The notes beneath the pieces were generated by a model. The model was given only the letters and a program-made list of their open reading frames with translations. It had not been told where the DNA came from and did no database searches. From Muribaculaceae bacterium (GTDB lineage Bacteria; Bacteroidota; Bacteroidia; Bacteroidales; Muribaculaceae): a DNA stretch of 10,103 bases. The stretch is taken from the NCBI GenBank assembly GCA_024400895.1, contig JAKSMA010000071.1, forward strand, positions 1 through 10,103. The letters run 5' to 3'. Position 1 is the stretch's first letter. Each line of letters starts with the position of its first letter. This document shows, piece by piece, positions 1-6,556 of this stretch. The position numbers and the translations under genes were made by a program.

Positions 1-697
1 CTTGACTTCAGTGACCATTCCTAATTCAGTGACAACTATCGAGAAAGAGGCGTTCAAGGGTTGCTCCGGCTTGACTTCAGTGACCATTCCTAATTCTGTG
101 ACAAGTATCAGGAATTGGGCGTTCTACGGTTGTTCAAACTTGACTTCGGTGACCATTCCAAATTCCGTGACAAGTATCGGGTATTGGGCGTTCTACGGTT
201 GTTCAAACTTGACTTCGGTGAAGATTCCAAATTCCGTGACAAGCATTGGGGGATATGCGTTCAGGGGTTGCTCTGGCTTGACTTCGGTGACAATTCCCAA
301 TTCCGTGACAAGTATCGAGTTGGAGGCGTTCAGCGGTTGCTCCGGCTTGACTTCGGTGACCATTCCAAATTCCGTGACAAGTATCGGGGCGGAGGCGTTC
401 GAGGGTTGCTCAGGACTTACAAAAATCACAATTCCTGCAAGCGTAACATCTTTTCGTGATGCATTGAAAGGATGCTCCAATTTGCGTGAAATATACGTGG
501 AATCGGAGTGGCCTTCCGACGGGCAGATTGCATATGAATATTTACATACCAGAGCTGTACTATATGTTCCTACAGGCTCATTTTACCGTTACCTGTATCA
601 TCCAGACTGGGGAAAGTTCGAGATGATTAAGGAGTACACCCCACGCAAAGCAAAAGCGGCAGGTGGCACAAAGAAAAAAAGTAGCAAAAGACGATAA
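1..697 (+). CDS. BspA-like leucine-rich repeat surface protein, 3' part
   Basis: The gene enters from the left edge, so its start and any signal peptide are not visible; 231 residues remain. Residues 1-138 are six 23-residue units of the form [23 protein letters not shown], the BspA/TpLRR type of leucine-rich repeat. A seventh, degenerate unit ([13 protein letters not shown]) follows. Residues 161-212 resemble the C-terminal cap usual in Bacteroidales BspA-like proteins, with LREIYVES and then [17 protein letters not shown]. The last 19 residues are strongly basic (9 Lys/Arg) and include KKK and KRR. Family members are usually secreted or surface proteins that bind host proteins or other bacteria; that role is inferred here. 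I see no type IX secretion sorting domain in the tail. The units are nearly identical at DNA level, so copy number may vary. A terminator follows 57 bp after the stop. Confidence 0.9.
   Translation, partial: LTSVTIPNSVTTIEKEAFKGCSGLTSVTIPNSVTSIRNWAFYGCSNLTSVTIPNSVTSIGYWAFYGCSNLTSVKIPNSVTSIGGYAFRGCSGLTSVTIPNSVTSIELEAFSGCSGLTSVTIPNSVTSIGAEAFEGCSGLTKITIPASVTSFRDALKGCSNLREIYVESEWPSDGQIAYEYLHTRAVLYVPTGSFYRYLYHPDWGKFEMIKEYTPRKAKAAGGTKKKSSKRR
2..415 (+). repeat. Six tandem 69-bp units within the LRR gene
   Basis: Units begin at 2, 71, 140, 209, 278 and 347, each with TTGACTTC(A/G)GTGA, and a decayed seventh begins at 416. The length of 69 bp keeps the frame and encodes one 23-residue LRR. Units 1 and 2 share the silent variants TCAGTG and CCTAATTC. 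Units 3 to 6 share TCGGTG and CCAAATTC (CCCAATTC in unit 5). This suggests two rounds of local duplication. Variation is concentrated in the codons for the three residues before the conserved AF, as expected for exposed positions. The array continues beyond the left edge. Confidence 0.93.
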
Positions 698-751
698 CAG
701 ACATATATCTTCCCCTTGCAACCAGAACACAGGGGGGATTGGCAACTGAAT

Positions 752-793
752 AGGCAGGGGCGCGAATTCAAAGCGCCCCTGCTTTATATTTTA
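752..793 (+). terminator. Rho-independent terminator of the LRR gene
   Basis: A perfect 10-bp GC-rich stem pairs GCAGGGGCGC (754-763) with GCGCCCCTGC (773-782) around a 9-nt loop. It can be extended by a G-U and an A-T pair. A T-rich tail (TTTATATTTTA) follows directly. It sits 57 bp after the stop of the LRR gene, and no opposing gene ends here. Confidence 0.85.
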
Positions 794-1221
794 CGATGCA
801 GGTGCTGTGCGGGGACAGGTGGCCGAAAATTCTATTGGAAATTGTAAGTGGATGCGTATCATAAGGTTGTTATTTTAAAGTGGATAAGTAAAATTATTCA
901 ATGATTGAAAAAACGCTATTAAAGAAGAAACACTAAGTGAAACAGCTGATGTGAAAACTCATTGTAGTGAAATTCTTTGATACGAAGATAGTCTTTTTGA
1001 TGAATGCGAACAATGACAAAAAGGGAAATTCGGAATCAGATTTTAAGGTGAGGGGGAGGACATTCCGGAGGTCCCGGCTATTCCAGAGGAGGGGGGAGGG
1101 GAGAGGGTTCCCGGCGAAAAATCGGCGGGCACGGGGGGGCGGCGGGAGAGATGAATTTTTCAAGTTGCTGAAAACTGGATATGGTTGTTTAAATTATCGT
1201 AGAAGTTTCGATTATTAGTGT
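794..1221. other. Gene-free stretch with a G-rich island
   Basis: No credible gene is seen here. Open frames on both strands around 933-1218 give low-complexity Arg/Gly- or Pro-rich peptides and look like by-products of base composition. About 1048-1150 is strongly G-rich on the plus strand, against an AT-rich background on both sides. It includes runs of six, four and three G at 1091-1106. At 1127-1146 there is a four-tract arrangement: GGG, CAC, GGG, G, GGG, CGGC, GGG. This matches the usual G-quadruplex pattern. An imperfect hairpin can form from CCCGGCG (about 1110-1116) and CGGCGGG (1123-1129). I see no terminal repeats or tRNA-like structure. Confidence 0.55.
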
Positions 1222-1229
1222 TAACTTTG
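1222..1229 (+). promoter_or_regulatory. -7 box of the nhaC promoter
   Basis: TAACTTTG matches the Bacteroidetes -7 consensus TAnnTTTG exactly and lies about 60 bp before the nhaC start. No clear TTTG -33 element is found 19-21 bp upstream, so the promoter is inferred from the -7 box alone. Confidence 0.55.
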
Positions 1230-1233
1230 CAGT

Positions 1234-1261
1234 GTGAATGATAAATCGATTTTTGATTCAC
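1234..1261 (+). promoter_or_regulatory. Possible hairpin in the nhaC 5' leader
   Basis: GTGAAT (1234-1239) pairs with ATTCAC (1256-1261). After mismatches inside, AAA (1243-1245) can pair with TTT (1250-1252) around TCGA. If the -7 box at 1222 is used, this falls at the very start of the mRNA. It resembles no riboswitch I know; it could be a stabilising 5' hairpin, an operator or chance. Confidence 0.25.
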
Positions 1262-1289
1262 GGGTGATTTTAGACTAAAAAAGAACAAT

Positions 1290-2891
1290 ATGAATTTTAT
1301 AGGCACATATTGGGCACTTGTTCCGCCACTGGTGGCGATATTGCTTGCGCTGATTACCAAAGAGGTGTATTCTTCGCTCTTTGTTGGTATCGTACTTGGC
1401 GCAGTTTTCTTTTGTGTGTCCACTGGTTCCGGTGTTGATGGATTCGTTACTCACTTGCTTGATAACACTGTGGGAGAGGGCAACGACGCTCAATCTTATG
1501 GGCTGATTCATTGCTTGTCGGATAATTGGAATGTGGGCATCCTTGTGTTTTTGGTGATACTTGGCACTATGGTGGCTTTGATGAACAAAGCTGGTGGCTC
1601 TGCAGCATTCGGTAAGTGGGCAAGCAAACGTGTGAAATCGCAAGTGGGTGTGCAAATCTCCACTTTACTTTTGGGTGTGCTTATCTTTATTGACGACTAT
1701 TTCAACTGTCTGACTGTGGGCTCGGTGATGCGTCCTATCACAGAACGACATTCTGTGTCGCGAGAGAAGTTGGCTTACCTTATCGATTCCACCGCAGCTC
1801 CAATTTGTGTGATAGCTCCAATATCGAGTTGGGCTGCTGCCGTTGCGGGTTTCTGTGCTGTGGGAGAGAACGGATTGGCACTATTCTGCCAGGCAATTCC
1901 ATTCAACTTCTACGCCTTTTTTTCAATCATCTTTATTCTTGCCATCGTGCTGACGAGATACGATTTTGCTGCGATGAGGAAGTTTGATATTAATCAAAAT
2001 GTGGATGATGCCACCACCGACGAAGTTGGTGAGATAGCTGATGCAAAAATGGAAGTGGCGTCGAGTGGTATCGGATTGAAGAAATTGGGCAAAAGCGGCA
2101 CTGTGCTGGATTTGGTGGTGCCCATACTGCTTTTGATAAGTTTTTGCGTTTTGGGGATGATATATTCCGGAGGCTTTTTCCGCGCTGGTGAAACATATCA
2201 CGATTTCATTGATGCCTTTGCTGCAAGCAATGCTTCGGTTGGTTTGGTGATCGGCTCGCTGACAGCACTGATTCTAGCCGGGCTGTGGCTTGTGACTCGC
2301 AGAGTTATCACATTTGAAGACGCACTGAGTTGCTTAATCAAAGGATTTGAAGCCATGGTGCCTGCAATTTTGATCCTTACGCTTGCATGGACCTTGAAAT
2401 CGATGACAGATTCGCTCGGAGCTGCTGCATATGTGGCGCAATTGGTGGAAGGTACTGAACTTCAGATGTTGCTTCCAGCAGTAATATTTGTGACAGCTTG
2501 TTTCTTGGCTTTTGCCACAGGTACTTCGTGGGGTACGTTTGGCATTTTGATACCGATATGTGTGGCTGTGTTCCCGGTAGGAGCGCCATTACGTATCATC
2601 TCCATTTCAGCTTGTATGGCAGGTGCAGTGTGTGGCGACCATATTTCGCCAATTTCCGACACCACCATCATGGCCAGTGCTGGTGCCGGTTGTAAGCACG
2701 TTAACCATGTGTCGTCGCAATTACCATATGCAGTGACTGTGGCGGTGATTTCATTCCTTACTTATGTGGTGGCTGGATTTACGCAACATTTAGGCGTGCT
2801 ACAAAGTGGCGTGATTTCATGGGCTTTCGGCCTATTTGCAATGGCGTCAATTTTCGTTCTTCTTAAAAAGATGGGTAAACTTCAGCGGTAA
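1290..2891 (+). CDS. nhaC: NhaC-family Na+/H+ antiporter
   Basis: The 533-residue inner-membrane protein is dominated by hydrophobic segments, with about a dozen likely transmembrane helices. A polar, charged loop lies at about 230-270. Family motifs are present: FIDDYFN (133-139), STAAPICVIAPISSWAA (167-183), FATGTSWGTFGIL (408-420) and GAVCGDHISPISDTTIMAS (445-463). These conserved acidic and small polar positions are typical of the NhaC (PF03553) group, which exchanges external H+ for internal Na+ in pH and sodium homeostasis. Some relatives carry organic substrates in exchange, so the ion specificity is inferred from the family. The length is normal. The ATG at 1290 follows an AT-rich leader without a Shine-Dalgarno motif, as usual in this phylum. 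It appears to be transcribed from its own promoter; the next gene starts 72 bp downstream. Confidence 0.92.
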   Translation: MNFIGTYWALVPPLVAILLALITKEVYSSLFVGIVLGAVFFCVSTGSGVDGFVTHLLDNTVGEGNDAQSYGLIHCLSDNWNVGILVFLVILGTMVALMNKAGGSAAFGKWASKRVKSQVGVQISTLLLGVLIFIDDYFNCLTVGSVMRPITERHSVSREKLAYLIDSTAAPICVIAPISSWAAAVAGFCAVGENGLALFCQAIPFNFYAFFSIIFILAIVLTRYDFAAMRKFDINQNVDDATTDEVGEIADAKMEVASSGIGLKKLGKSGTVLDLVVPILLLISFCVLGMIYSGGFFRAGETYHDFIDAFAASNASVGLVIGSLTALILAGLWLVTRRVITFEDALSCLIKGFEAMVPAILILTLAWTLKSMTDSLGAAAYVAQLVEGTELQMLLPAVIFVTACFLAFATGTSWGTFGILIPICVAVFPVGAPLRIISISACMAGAVCGDHISPISDTTIMASAGAGCKHVNHVSSQLPYAVTVAVISFLTYVVAGFTQHLGVLQSGVISWAFGLFAMASIFVLLKKMGKLQR

Positions 2892-2963
2892 TTCGGAAAT
2901 ATTTTGTAATTTAGCAACAAGTTAGGTACTGTTAGTGGTACCGAATATTAATATTTGAATATC

Positions 2964-3299
2964 ATGGCTAATAAAAGAGATTTAAAGAAAGCTATTCGTT
3001 ATGCTTGCGGTGATATCGCAGGCGAGTGCATTTTTGCTGAAAATACCATTGAAGGTACTGATGTAGCTGCTTGGGACCAAATCATCCTTGATGTAGCTCT
3101 CCTTCAAGAAGAAGCTGTTAACCGCGTGTCGGTTAGCTTCGACAAGGTGCCTCGTGACTTTGAAAACAAGAAAGAATATAACAAAGCACGTCGCACCTAT
3201 TTCAAGGCTGTAGAAAAAGCGTTGGCAGAATATATGCGTACAGAGACCGAACAAGTGGTTGCTGCTATGAACGCATTGGTGCCAAAGGCAAAGAAGTAA
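2964..3299 (+). CDS. Small conserved Bacteroidales protein, function unknown
   Basis: This is a 111-residue protein starting MANKRDLKKAIRYACGDIAGEC. It is rich in Ala, Glu and Lys, looks almost wholly alpha-helical, and has no signal peptide or membrane segment, so it is probably cytoplasmic. The opening resembles small Bacteroidales hypothetical proteins with N-termini like MANKRDLKK, as I remember them; no function is known to me. I chose the ATG at 2964 over an in-frame TTG at 2955, because MANKRDLKK is the family-like start and the TTG lies in a palindromic AT-rich stretch. The upstream gap is 72 bp and holds GGTAC/GTACC arms (2925-2942) and the palindrome AATATTAATATT (2944-2955). No clear terminator follows. 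Confidence 0.8.
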   Translation: MANKRDLKKAIRYACGDIAGECIFAENTIEGTDVAAWDQIILDVALLQEEAVNRVSVSFDKVPRDFENKKEYNKARRTYFKAVEKALAEYMRTETEQVVAAMNALVPKAKK

Positions 3300-3653
3300 T
3301 AAGCGTTTAGCATTAAGAAGCTGTTTGGATTTTATTCAATAAATTCTTGTGCCAGATAAACGGTGCTTTTAAACCCAGAAAGTTCATTAGGAGCAAATGG
3401 CAATATTTTGCTTCTCATAGGCAGTATTTGTGCTATCTTTCGCTCACATAGGAGCCCCTATGCTCGTTGTGGTATAGCGCAAATCCTGACACTATGATAA
3501 TCTAAAACCTTTTCCATGTCCCAATGCACTTTCTGGGTTAGAGCTTCTAAAGATTTACACCAACTTGTGGATGCGTATGGCCAAGAGCAAAATATGCCTC
3601 CATAAGTTGATGTGTGTTTATATTGTGTCACATTTATATAACATTATATCAAA
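3300..3653. other. 350-bp stretch without a convincing gene
   Basis: No plus-strand gene, RNA gene or clean promoter is visible. A 6-bp hairpin pairs CATAGG (3447-3452) with CCTATG (3457-3462) around AGCC, without a T tract. Another CATAGG copy lies at 3416-3421. On the minus strand one frame is free of stops from 3643 down to 3332, except for a single TAG at 3458-3460 inside that hairpin. Its peptide includes SLEALTQKVHWDMEK before the stop and ILPFAPNELSGFKST after it. That could be a decayed small gene or a non-coding repeat, but no ATG start or family is recognised. The promoter of the downstream acyltransferase should lie here but I cannot point to it. Confidence 0.4.
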
Positions 3654-4217
3654 TTGGGATTAGCGCGATACTTGCTACATAAGTTTGGCTGGGATTTTAA
3701 AGTTAATGTTCCCGAAACGCCTAAATGCGTGATTTGTGTAGCACCTCATACCAGTAATTGGGATTTTATTGTTGGAGAGCTGGCAATACGCTCAGCAGGC
3801 ATGAAGGCCGGCTTTTTGATGAAGAGCACTTGGTTTTTCTTTCCTCTGGGCTTGCTGCTTAAGTCGATTGGCGGAGTGCCTGTTCATAGAGGAAAGAAGA
3901 AAGATGGCCAAAGTTCTATCACAGATTCGCTTGTGGAAGCCTATGCAAAAGCAGATTCCCTCGCAATTGCTGTGACGCCAGAAGGAACAAGGAGTTTGAA
4001 TCCGCATTGGCATAAAGGTGCTTTGGTTATAGCATCTGAAGCGAATGTGCCGCTTGTTTTGGCATATATCGACTACAAAAACAAAATTGCTTGTCTGGAT
4101 AAAGTGCTCACTCCATCGGGAGATTTGGACGCAGACTTGGATACCATTCGCCGTTACTATAAAGATAAAGGCTATATGGCTCGTTTTCCCGAAAAATTTA
4201 CAACAGGTCAGGAATAG
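3654..4217 (+). CDS. Lysophospholipid acyltransferase-like (PlsC-type) protein
   Basis: The 187-residue protein has the glycerolipid acyltransferase signature motifs. The catalytic H-x4-D is HTSNWD (32-37). The acceptor-binding motif is GGVPVHRG (73-80), the third motif is VTPEGTRS (107-114), and the hydrophobic NVPLVLAYID lies at 131-140. Enzymes of this fold move an acyl chain from acyl-ACP or acyl-CoA to a lysophospholipid or related acceptor at the cytoplasmic face of the inner membrane. The acceptor cannot be told here; short Bacteroidales homologues are usually annotated only as acyltransferases. The start is odd: the only candidate near the expected N-terminus is TTG at 3654, since an in-frame stop lies at 3639-3641 and no ATG lies between. 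A few N-terminal residues may be missing compared with relatives. The broken nitrilase gene follows after 33 bp and may share the transcript. Confidence 0.82.
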   Translation: MGLARYLLHKFGWDFKVNVPETPKCVICVAPHTSNWDFIVGELAIRSAGMKAGFLMKSTWFFFPLGLLLKSIGGVPVHRGKKKDGQSSITDSLVEAYAKADSLAIAVTPEGTRSLNPHWHKGALVIASEANVPLVLAYIDYKNKIACLDKVLTPSGDLDADLDTIRRYYKDKGYMARFPEKFTTGQE

Positions 4218-4250
4218 AAATCATACACAAAATTAAAAGAACGAAATACT

Positions 4251-5001
4251 ATGTTTTCACGAAATTTCAGAGTGTCGCTGATAGAAGACAATATTGTGTG
4301 GGGCGATAAGCATGCCAATCTTGCACAATTGAAGCGAAATATGCAAAATGTGCCAGAAGATACCGACTTGGTGGTTTTGCCGGAATTGTTTACCACTGGT
4401 TTTATTTTCGACCGCGACCAAGCCATGGAGTTGGCAGAACGCAATATTGATGAGACGATGAATTTGATTCATCAGCTTGCAGATGAATATCAGTGTGCTA
4501 TAGCAGGTTCGTTTTTGGCTCATACTGCAGGCCACCTTCTATGACAAGCGTCACCTGTTCAGCTTTGGCGGTGAAGACAAAGTGTACAAGCAAGGACATA
4601 AGTCTGCACCTATCATCCGCTTCCGCGGATTCAACATCAAGATGATTGTGTGCTACGATTTGCGATTCCCAGTTTATTGCCGCAATGTGAGAAACAATTA
4701 CGACATTCTGCTTGTGGTGGCCAATTGGCCTAAAGCACGTGAGAATGCATGGCGTCAGCTCCTGTTTGCTCGTGCAATAGAAAACGAGGCTTATGTGCTT
4801 GGGTTGAATCGTTGTGGTGTGGACAACTCTGGCGTGGAATTCAGTGAAGGCTCTTCTTATGTGATTGATTTCAAGGGGAAATTGATTACAGAGCGTGGCA
4901 CCAGTCCTGTGATTGCCGCAGATTTGTCGTTGCCAGCATTGAATAGATTCAGGGAAAAATTCCCCGCTTGGCAAGATGCCGACGAATTCACTATTCGCTA
5001 A
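4251..5001 (+). pseudogene. Omega-amidase (YafV/NIT2-like nitrilase), broken by internal deletion
   Basis: Two open frames together make a nitrilase-superfamily carbon-nitrogen hydrolase. The first (4251-4544, 97 aa, ending GSFLAHTAGHLL) carries the catalytic Glu in LPELFTTGF (Glu45). The second, one frame over, reads LQATFYDKRHLFSFGGED from about 4525. It carries the catalytic Lys (AAG at 4546) and the Cys nucleophile in IVCYDLRFP (TGC at 4651). Its end, REKFPAWQDADEF, closely matches E. coli YafV as I remember it. These enzymes hydrolyse alpha-ketoglutaramate and similar omega-amides, repairing transamination by-products. About a dozen residues normally between these parts (an NRxFFxEPxG-like stretch) are absent. 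The break is therefore an out-of-frame deletion rather than a one-base slip, probably between similar GGCCACxTTCTAT-like sites. Neither half has the whole triad, so the product is expected to be inactive, although all three catalytic residues persist. An assembly error remains possible. Confidence 0.85.
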
Positions 5002-5010
5002 AGGAGCGCC

Positions 5011-5037
5011 ATGTCCTCTAAATATCTGATACAATGA
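5011..5037 (+). other. Possible 8-codon leader ORF coupled to the next gene
   Basis: An AAGGAG motif (5001-5006) is followed 4 bp later by ATG and the peptide MSSKYLIQ. Its TGA (5035-5037) overlaps the ATG (5034-5036) of the membrane-protein gene as ATGA. This layout would suit translational coupling. Bacteroidetes rarely depend on Shine-Dalgarno motifs, so it may be chance. Confidence 0.25.
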
Positions 5038-5975
5038 AAATTTCATACGATGCAATATATAAAAGGAATATGAAGCGCTTTTTGCGCGCCAAGCTCCTTA
5101 AAGGTTTGGGTGGTACAATCCTCTTCGGTGGCGGAGCACTTTTGTTGCTTCATTATAATTTGTTTTTTCTTTCCAAGGTAAGTGCGGTGATAGCTGCGTT
5201 CATTTTTATGTATGAAGTGGCGGCCTCAGGATTCAACACAGATATATATCGGTTTTGGAAATGGGATGCCATAGCGAAGCGCCACTTTAAAAGTGTGAAA
5301 GCGAAAGCGAAGACTGTGCGCGAAGCTTTTCAGCAAAGTCAAGTGGCGGGATTGGGGCTGCCTACCGAGAAATATGAGTTTGACAGGATAAGACAATCTT
5401 ATGTTGATGACTATGATTATCTATCGTTTCTGATGCCTTGGTCGAGGGATTTGGCTGCCTATTACTATGCAATTGAAGAACACCTTGACAAGGAAGAACT
5501 TGCATATCTCAGTGAGGAGTTCGTGAACGAAGAGGAATTCAACTACAGCAAAAATTTGCGCCATGGGATTTTAGTCTACGAGGAAAAAGAATTGATAGCG
5601 CTTGATGGAAATGTTTATGCTTTTTCCGATATTGTTTCATATCGCATTTGGGATAATTACAGCAGTCATGTGGTGCATGAAACCGTTACACGCGTGGATA
5701 CAGAAACGCAGAACAAACGTATGGCGGCAGGTTATTTGTTGGGCGGAATGAAAGGTGTGTGTCTTGCGCAGATGTCTCCAGCCACAACTACTGTGACATC
5801 CTCGCGCACCGTGTATGGCGGTGCATGCTATTTGGCGATAACTGTGAAGGAAGCCACGATGCAAGAGAAGGTGTATGATTATATATTAGATTATTGCAAG
5901 GGTGGAGAAAAGCAGAAAAGGGCATTGCTCAATTTCTTGCGAACTTGTTGCGAAAGGAATATTCACAAACTTTAA
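5034..5975 (+). CDS. Two-helix membrane protein, possible PH-like C-terminal domain
   Basis: I do not recognise a named family for this 313-residue protein. A basic N-terminus (RNMKRFLRAKLLK) precedes two likely membrane helices at about 24-40 and 44-63. Next come a basic stretch (80-95) and an acidic, tyrosine-rich segment (115-170) with YVDDYDYLSFL and EEFVNEEEF. The C-terminal part (about 177-287) looks beta-rich: GILVYEEKELIALDGNVYAFSDIVSYRI, then a long insert with a Gly-rich hydrophobic piece (AAGYLLGGMKGVCLA), then CYLAITVKE and a closing helix. This order resembles bacterial PH-like domains of the kind seen in SHOCT-associated or YcxB-like proteins, where 'sets surface residue, I-x-Y/S' strands flank a Gly-rich loop; this is a weak resemblance. 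No signal peptide is seen; most of the chain is probably cytoplasmic. The gene begins 32 bp after the nitrilase remnant and may be in its operon. Confidence 0.75.
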   Translation: MKISYDAIYKRNMKRFLRAKLLKGLGGTILFGGGALLLLHYNLFFLSKVSAVIAAFIFMYEVAASGFNTDIYRFWKWDAIAKRHFKSVKAKAKTVREAFQQSQVAGLGLPTEKYEFDRIRQSYVDDYDYLSFLMPWSRDLAAYYYAIEEHLDKEELAYLSEEFVNEEEFNYSKNLRHGILVYEEKELIALDGNVYAFSDIVSYRIWDNYSSHVVHETVTRVDTETQNKRMAAGYLLGGMKGVCLAQMSPATTTVTSSRTVYGGACYLAITVKEATMQEKVYDYILDYCKGGEKQKRALLNFLRTCCERNIHKL

Positions 5976-6008
5976 TATTGAAGAGGTGAGAGTTATGAAG
6001 AAAAATAG

Positions 6009-6016
6009 TAACTTTG
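6009..6016 (+). promoter_or_regulatory. -7 box for the small secreted protein gene
   Basis: TAACTTTG matches the Bacteroidetes -7 consensus and lies 35 bp before the ATG at 6052, so the leader would be about 25-30 nt. The -33 element is not recognisable at 19-21 bp upstream. The same heptamer with one more base (TAACTTTG) stands ahead of nhaC and of the alpha-amylase. Confidence 0.6.
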
Positions 6017-6051
6017 CCTCGAAATTATAAACGATAAAAATCAAAACGATT

Positions 6052-6471
6052 ATGAAGCGTAAATTATTCATACTCTCAATTGCTTGCATGGCAGCGTTTG
6101 CAATGCCAGCACAACGTGTTCAAAAAGTTCAAACAAAGGCTGCAACAACTAAATCGGTAGAAGCGACCAAGGTGTCGACAGAAGAATTCAACAATTTGAA
6201 GGCCACTTTGAGCAGTTCTATTGAAAAAATGAAAAACGCTGCGAACGCAGAGGCTGTTTCGAACGTGATGTACAACTACACCAAGTCGTTCTTGGGAATG
6301 AATAAGGTGTACAAGGGATTGTCGGACTATCAGAAGAAGCAGGTGGATGTGCTTGTTAAGCAATTCGGTACTCAATCTCAAGCAAAGATTGCTAAGTTTG
6401 GCTGCAAGAAGCAAGCTGATGCTGCTATCCAAAAAGCAACCATGGAAGCGCTCAGCACCATGGGAAAATAA
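6052..6471 (+). CDS. Small secreted protein of unknown function
   Basis: This is a 139-residue protein with a clear Sec signal peptide. MKRK is followed by a hydrophobic core (LFILSIACMAAFAMP) and a likely signal peptidase I site after AMPA, giving a mature protein of about 119 residues starting QRVQ. The Cys at position 12 lies in the middle of the core and lacks a good lipobox, so a lipoprotein is unlikely. The mature chain is rich in Lys, Ala and Ser and seems mainly helical. It starts with a Thr/Lys/Val-rich linker (20-45), followed by helices such as EEFNNLKATLSSSIEKMKNAA. One Cys remains (in FGCKKQ). A periplasmic location is inferred; no family or function is recognised. It has its own -7 box and a strong terminator, so it is probably a single-gene unit. 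Confidence 0.82.
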   Translation: MKRKLFILSIACMAAFAMPAQRVQKVQTKAATTKSVEATKVSTEEFNNLKATLSSSIEKMKNAANAEAVSNVMYNYTKSFLGMNKVYKGLSDYQKKQVDVLVKQFGTQSQAKIAKFGCKKQADAAIQKATMEALSTMGK

Positions 6472-6498
6472 GAAAAGATTTATACAAAAGATATTAAT

Positions 6499-6534
6499 AA
6501 AAGCGGGTAGATTTGATTCTGCCCGCTTTTTATT
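6499..6534. terminator. Bidirectional terminator between convergent genes
   Basis: AAAAGCGGG (6499-6507) pairs perfectly with CCCGCTTTT (6522-6530) around a 14-nt loop whose base can add A-T and T-G pairs. The plus strand continues in T's (TTTTTATTTCT) and the minus strand reads GCTTTTATTAATATC. The element can therefore end both the secreted-protein transcript and mutS2, whose stop lies at 6557-6559. Confidence 0.9.
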
Positions 6535-6556
6535 TCTATAGTGAGATGATTTTGGT

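Noticed and set aside
115..480. Other frames, both strands, across the LRR repeats
   Set aside because: A 69-bp repeat keeps every frame open or closed in all units, so repeated shadow peptides are expected. Only frame 2 gives the LRR consensus and the cap.
2..481. CRISPR array
   Set aside because: The repeats are directly adjacent coding units without unique spacers.
933..1218. Short open frames of both strands over the G-rich island
   Set aside because: The peptides are Arg/Gly- or Pro-rich, a direct result of the base composition, with no family resemblance.
1230..1289. Sodium-sensing or other riboswitch before nhaC
   Set aside because: The leader is only about 50-60 nt with one weak hairpin, too small and simple for a known ion riboswitch.
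2907..2914. TAATTTAG as a promoter -7 box for the gene at 2964
   Set aside because: It misses the final TTTG and has no -33 box; the gene may be read through from nhaC.
4498..5055. 185-codon minus-strand frame over the nitrilase gene
   Set aside because: It is a shadow of the second nitrilase half, which carries conserved motifs on the plus strand.
5995..6030. 11-codon ORF MKKNSNFASKL
   Set aside because: It lies across the TAACTTTG promoter box and ends before the likely mRNA start region matters; probably chance.
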